From Nitrososphaerota archaeon (GTDB lineage Archaea > Thermoproteota > Nitrososphaeria > Conexivisphaerales > DTJL01), in assembly GCA_021324115.1 (NCBI GenBank), contig JAJPJS010000008.1, forward strand, positions 208,160-272,159: a DNA stretch of 64,000 nt, given 5' to 3'. The notes beneath the pieces are model-generated. The model was not told where the DNA came from. It saw only the letters and a program-made list of their open reading frames with translations, and did not search any database. Positions 60,707-64,000 of this stretch are shown piece by piece; the stretch's first letter is position 1; each line of letters begins with the position of its first letter. Made by a program: the position numbers and the translations under genes.

Positions 60707-62500
60707 CTAACCCTTGACCCCGCCCGAGTACAGACCCTTGAGCAGGTAACCCTGAGCTATCAGCGACAGGACTATGACGGGAAGCGCCAGAATTATCCCT
60801 GAATCCGCAAGCTGAACCCAAACGTTGTTGGAAAGTGTTCCCCCGGTGCTGTCCGGGTCAAACATGATGGCGAATGTGGTGACCGTGTTCGAACCCACCG
60901 GTGGAAAGGTGAATGAAAATGGGGTCTGAGACAGCACGAGCGGAAACAGCAAAAGATGCCAGGCGAATATGAATGCGACCATTCCTGCAGCAATGAGACC
61001 AGGTCTTGCCAGGGGCATCACTATCTGAAAGAAGGACCTGATCCTAGAATACCCATCGACAAGTGCAGCTTCTTCGTAATGTTTTGGAAGGGAGTTGTAG
61101 AAGTTTGACATCGTCCAGATAACGAACGGGACGGTGAAGAGGGGCTCTGTGAGTATCAGGCCCCACCATGTGTTGAGAAGGTTCAACCTTGAGATGATGT
61201 AGAACGTCCCGAATACAAATGCTATCGAAGGAATGGAAAACACGTATATCATCAGGCCAAGAAGTGACCTGCGTCCATCCCTGGCTATCGTATATGCGGC
61301 AGGAGCAGCGAGCAGAATCGTCAGAAGTGTAACCGCACCTGCAACCACCAGAGTGGTCACTATTTCGGGGGTCGCCTGGTACACCGTTGAAACGAAAACG
61401 TCGGTTATTATCTTGGTCGGATAGATGATCGGGGGCAGCAGGTAGTCAAGTGACTGGGGCCGGAACGCCAGAAGGAACATCCAGTAGATGGGAAACAGAA
61501 TGAACACGGAAAGCAACCCGCAGATGACGTAGATGAAATAACGGAATGGCGCATCCGGGAGGCGGGGCATGTGCAGGCGGACAGAAGGAAGGTGAATCGT
61601 GGGCAAGCGTAGTCTTCTTCTTCTGCTGCCTTCCTTTCCCCCCTCACCCTTGATCGGCGAGCTTCCCAGGGTCACCTTGACGAGCAAAAGGCCGGGTATG
61701 CTCACAAGCAGGGCCAGCACCATTGCTGTAGCCAGCCCCTGGGAAGTGAGGTTTTCATAGAACATTTCTGCATATGCGAATACGACGAGCGTGGCCATCG
61801 TCACGGGTGGCACGCCTCCCGCCCCGCTCAGTATGAAGGGCAGGTCGAAATCACCGAATGCTAGTATCATAGTCATCAGGAAGGCGGTGATTATTGCTCC
61901 CTTTGCCAGTGGCAGAGCGATTGAAGAGTAGTAGTCCCACATCCCCATCGAATCCACAGAAGCCGCTTCCTTCACCTGTTTCGGGACAGATGTAAGACCC
62001 GCAAGAATTATCAGAAAGGCAAGGGGCATCGCAGCCCAGATTCCCACTATCGTCAGAGAGTACAGCTGGAGCGATGGCCCTAACCAGTTCACCTGAGGAA
62101 GGCCAACAGCCTGAAGAATCGGGTCGATGGGTCCGTATCCCGGGTTGAAAAGGGTGGCCCAGACGAGCGCACTGGCGGTAAACGGTATCATGTAGGGGAG
62201 GTACGCGATGAGAGAAATCGCCCTCTTACCCCTCCTCCTGCTGTCCACGAGTATTGCAAACGCCATCCCGATCAGGACAGAAAACACCGCAGAGCCAACG
62301 GAAAACACGAGCGTATTGTAAAGCACCCTCGCAAAGTCAGTCAGCTGGAAGAGCCTGACGTAGGAACCCAGGTCGCTGCTCGGCGCCGAGAGATATATCG
62401 AAATCCCCAGTGGTACCAGCGCAAAGAATACCAGGTATACTACCGCGGGGATGTAGAATATCCTCCTGGAAAGACCTTCCATCAGGTTTGATTTAAACAA
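60707..62500 (-). CDS. Fused sugar ABC transporter permease (MalF-MalG type)
   Basis: 597 residues, about twelve membrane helices. Two permease halves are joined in one chain, each with an EAA loop: EAASVDSMGMWDYYSSIALP in the first half and EAALVDGYSRIRSFFQIVMP in the second. The second matches MalG-type permeases of carbohydrate importers. Normally these are two genes. Between them is a basic cytoplasmic linker (RRRRLRLP near residue 300). It lies 12 bases after the ATPase gene. Confidence 0.88.
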   Translation of the reverse strand: MFKSNLMEGLSRRIFYIPAVVYLVFFALVPLGISIYLSAPSSDLGSYVRLFQLTDFARVLYNTLVFSVGSAVFSVLIGMAFAILVDSRRRGKRAISLIAYLPYMIPFTASALVWATLFNPGYGPIDPILQAVGLPQVNWLGPSLQLYSLTIVGIWAAMPLAFLIILAGLTSVPKQVKEAASVDSMGMWDYYSSIALPLAKGAIITAFLMTMILAFGDFDLPFILSGAGGVPPVTMATLVVFAYAEMFYENLTSQGLATAMVLALLVSIPGLLLVKVTLGSSPIKGEGGKEGSRRRRLRLPTIHLPSVRLHMPRLPDAPFRYFIYVICGLLSVFILFPIYWMFLLAFRPQSLDYLLPPIIYPTKIITDVFVSTVYQATPEIVTTLVVAGAVTLLTILLAAPAAYTIARDGRRSLLGLMIYVFSIPSIAFVFGTFYIISRLNLLNTWWGLILTEPLFTVPFVIWTMSNFYNSLPKHYEEAALVDGYSRIRSFFQIVMPLARPGLIAAGMVAFIFAWHLLLFPLVLSQTPFSFTFPPVGSNTVTTFAIMFDPDSTGGTLSNNVWVQLADSGIILALPVIVLSLIAQGYLLKGLYSGGVKG

Positions 62501-62512
62501 ATCACTTCACTC

Positions 62513-63571
62513 TCAATCAAGTATGTGAACCCCGCCTTTCTGCACATCGAATGAAACCTTCTGTCCAGTCTTCAGACCCGACGCATCGAACACGATCGAC
62601 CTGAGCTCAATATCACCCACCTTCAGGTAGACGATCGTTTCCCTTCCTGCATACTCGAAATCCGTGATCGTTGCCTCGTTCGGTCCGGAGCCTATCGATA
62701 TGTTCTCTGGCCTTATCCCCACCCTATGTTCCCCTTCGGCCACTCCGTCCATATGGAGCTGAATCGGGGAGGAGGTACCGTTGCTGAACTTCATATTCAG
62801 GACATTCAGCGGAGGGCTGCCTATGAAGGTCGCCGTGAATTCGTCCGCCGGAGAGGAGTATATCTCCTTGGGTGCACCCACCTGGTGTATCACACCATTG
62901 CCCATCACGGCGACCCTGTCGGATATCGAGAGGGCTTCGGACTGGTCGTGGGTGACGTATATCGTGGTTATCCCGAACTCCCTCTGAACTTCCTTCAGGA
63001 ACTTCCTTGCCGAGAACCTGAGCTGTGCATCCAGGTTCGAAAAGGGTTCATCGAGCAGGAACACGTCGGGGTGCTTGATCAGCGCCCTGGCCAGGGCAAC
63101 CCTCTGCTGCTGTCCCCCTGAAATCTGCCCCGGCTTTCTGTCAAGCGTTTCACCTATGCCGAGCCTTTTCGCCATCTCCTCCGCCTCACTCATCGCTTCC
63201 TGCTTCTTCACCCCCTTGACGATGAGTGGGGACATTATGTTCTCTATCACGGTCTTGTTGGGATACAGGGCATAGTCCTGAAACACCATCCCGATGTTTC
63301 TTTTTGCAGGACCCAGCCTGTCAACCATGTTTGACCCGATGTACACGTGCCCGGAATCCTGCACCTCAAGGCCGGCTATTATTCTCAGCAGTGTGGTCTT
63401 TCCCGACCCTGAGGGCCCGACCAGCGAAAACAGCTCTCCGTCCTGGATTTTCAGGTTCACGTCGTTAAAAACGGTCAGCCTTCCGAACTTCTTTGAAACA
63501 TTCTCCAGTCTAACCCCGGTCGGCTGACCGCCGGTATCTGATGAATTAGAAAAAACTGATGAAGAGGACAC
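62513..63571 (-). CDS. Sugar ABC transporter ATP-binding protein (MalK/UgpC type)
   Basis: 352 residues. Walker A GPSGSGKTT (52-60), Q-loop VFQDYALYP, signature ISGGQQQR, Walker B VFLLDEPFSNLD, and switch histidine in YVTHDQSEA, then an OB-fold regulatory end (VGIRPENISIG) as in MalK, UgpC and FbpC. It powers the neighbouring fused permease. Confidence 0.93.
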   Translation of the reverse strand: MSSSSVFSNSSDTGGQPTGVRLENVSKKFGRLTVFNDVNLKIQDGELFSLVGPSGSGKTTLLRIIAGLEVQDSGHVYIGSNMVDRLGPAKRNIGMVFQDYALYPNKTVIENIMSPLIVKGVKKQEAMSEAEEMAKRLGIGETLDRKPGQISGGQQQRVALARALIKHPDVFLLDEPFSNLDAQLRFSARKFLKEVQREFGITTIYVTHDQSEALSISDRVAVMGNGVIHQVGAPKEIYSSPADEFTATFIGSPPLNVLNMKFSNGTSSPIQLHMDGVAEGEHRVGIRPENISIGSGPNEATITDFEYAGRETIVYLKVGDIELRSIVFDASGLKTGQKVSFDVQKGGVHILD

Positions 63572-63578
63572 CCTTGAT

Positions 63579-64000
63579 TCAACCTACGGCTTTGATCCAT
63601 GCTGCCGCTGCCGTGTTGAGCACAGTCTGCGCCGCGGAAGTGCTGTTCGTGTTACCGGTCAGGAATCCATAGATCGGTACGTTAAAGGCAGGAATCAGTG
63701 TCGAGGAAGTTATCGGCAGGTTTGGAGGGTTCGCCCATCCTACACTGGCTGTGTTGAATACTTCCTGTATCACGTTCCTTGCAGACTGTGGAATAGAGGA
63801 GTTGGCTTCCAGCAGGGCAACCGCAGCCTTCGAAATCGGAAACTCACCCGCCTGGTAGTATATCTTTGCGTTTACGGATGGGGAGATCAGGTACTGGATG
63901 AATTCGGCTGCCAGAGCCTTGTTGTTCGAATACTGGTTTATTGCGTAGAAGTCTGTGCCAGTCTCCGCATAGCCTCCTGGGAGGGTGGTCACGCCTATCT
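63579..64000 (-). CDS. Solute-binding protein of the sugar ABC transporter (partial)
   Basis: The C-terminal 140 residues; the frame continues past the window edge (isoleucine-glycine precede the GTG at 63992). The motif LPGGYAETGTDFYAINQYSNNKALAAEFIQYL is the hallmark of the end of family 1 extracellular sugar-binding proteins. Ser/Thr/Asn-rich as expected for an outer surface protein. It is the first gene of the transport operon. Confidence 0.85.
   Translation of the reverse strand, partial: IGVTTLPGGYAETGTDFYAINQYSNNKALAAEFIQYLISPSVNAKIYYQAGEFPISKAAVALLEANSSIPQSARNVIQEVFNTASVGWANPPNLPITSSTLIPAFNVPIYGFLTGNTNSTSAAQTVLNTAAAAWIKAVG

Noticed and set aside
1-64000. CRISPR arrays, insertion sequences, rRNA and tRNA genes
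   Set aside because: No regularly spaced repeats, transposase genes or rRNA/tRNA-like sequences were noticed on reading; no search program was run.

Overview
The window looks archaeal. Many start codons, often GTG or TTG, lie about 25-32 bases downstream of a TATA-like box with no room for a Shine-Dalgarno site, which is the layout of leaderless archaeal transcripts. Gene content (KdpABC, an S9 peptidase, output and sensor domains of archaeal type, sHdr sulfur oxidation, DoxX, TusA/DsrE) would suit a sulfur-oxidising, possibly acid-loving member of the Thermoplasmatota. The domain assignment is fairly secure; the lineage is only an inference from content.

Layout. 1-4.9 kb: a cut-off gene, DoxX beside an HxlR regulator, a membrane protein, an MFS exporter, and two proteins that join membrane segments to putative winged-helix domains. 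5-14.5 kb: a GMC alcohol oxidase, a class III nucleotide cyclase with TPR repeats, a winged-helix protein with a degenerate phospholipase-D-like end preceded by a palindromic operator candidate, a 29-residue cysteine-rich microprotein, DeoC, and a site-2 protease with CBS domains. 14.6-17.4 kb: an ABC-2 exporter and an OB-fold lipoprotein-like gene. 17.6-19.0 kb: a fluoride (crcB-type) riboswitch with a visible Shine-Dalgarno-sequestering hairpin, followed by overlapping small genes including coiled-coil proteins; no fluoride channel or transporter is recognisable. 19-32 kb: LysM protein, K+ channel, acyl-CoA synthetase, a glycosyltransferase group, acetyltransferase, peptidase, pirin, MEDS-type sensor. 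32-38 kb: kdpABC, an Lrp-type ligand domain, a DMT transporter.

38-59 kb is the sulfur region: tusA; a fatty-acid pair (acyl-CoA dehydrogenase and ligase); an sHdr operon (HdrC, HdrB, HdrA, HdrC, a membrane subunit and a small unknown) divergent from dsrE, a lipoate-binding protein and a lipoate ligase; a second DsrE-like protein; an ArsR regulator; and an operon of a membrane subunit, aprB, aprA and sat. Together these genes describe a cytoplasmic route: sulfane sulfur is carried by TusA/DsrE, oxidised to sulfite by sHdr with a lipoyl protein, then converted by AprBA and Sat to sulfate with ATP formation. An 11-base word, AATATTAGAAT, is shared by the promoters of tusA, the hdr/dsrE divergent region and the apr operon, with a near match before the ArsR gene, suggesting one sulfur regulon.

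59-64 kb: a zinc-ribbon protein, a non-coding stretch, an F420-type LLM oxidoreductase, and a sugar ABC importer (fused permease, ATPase, and a binding protein cut by the window end).
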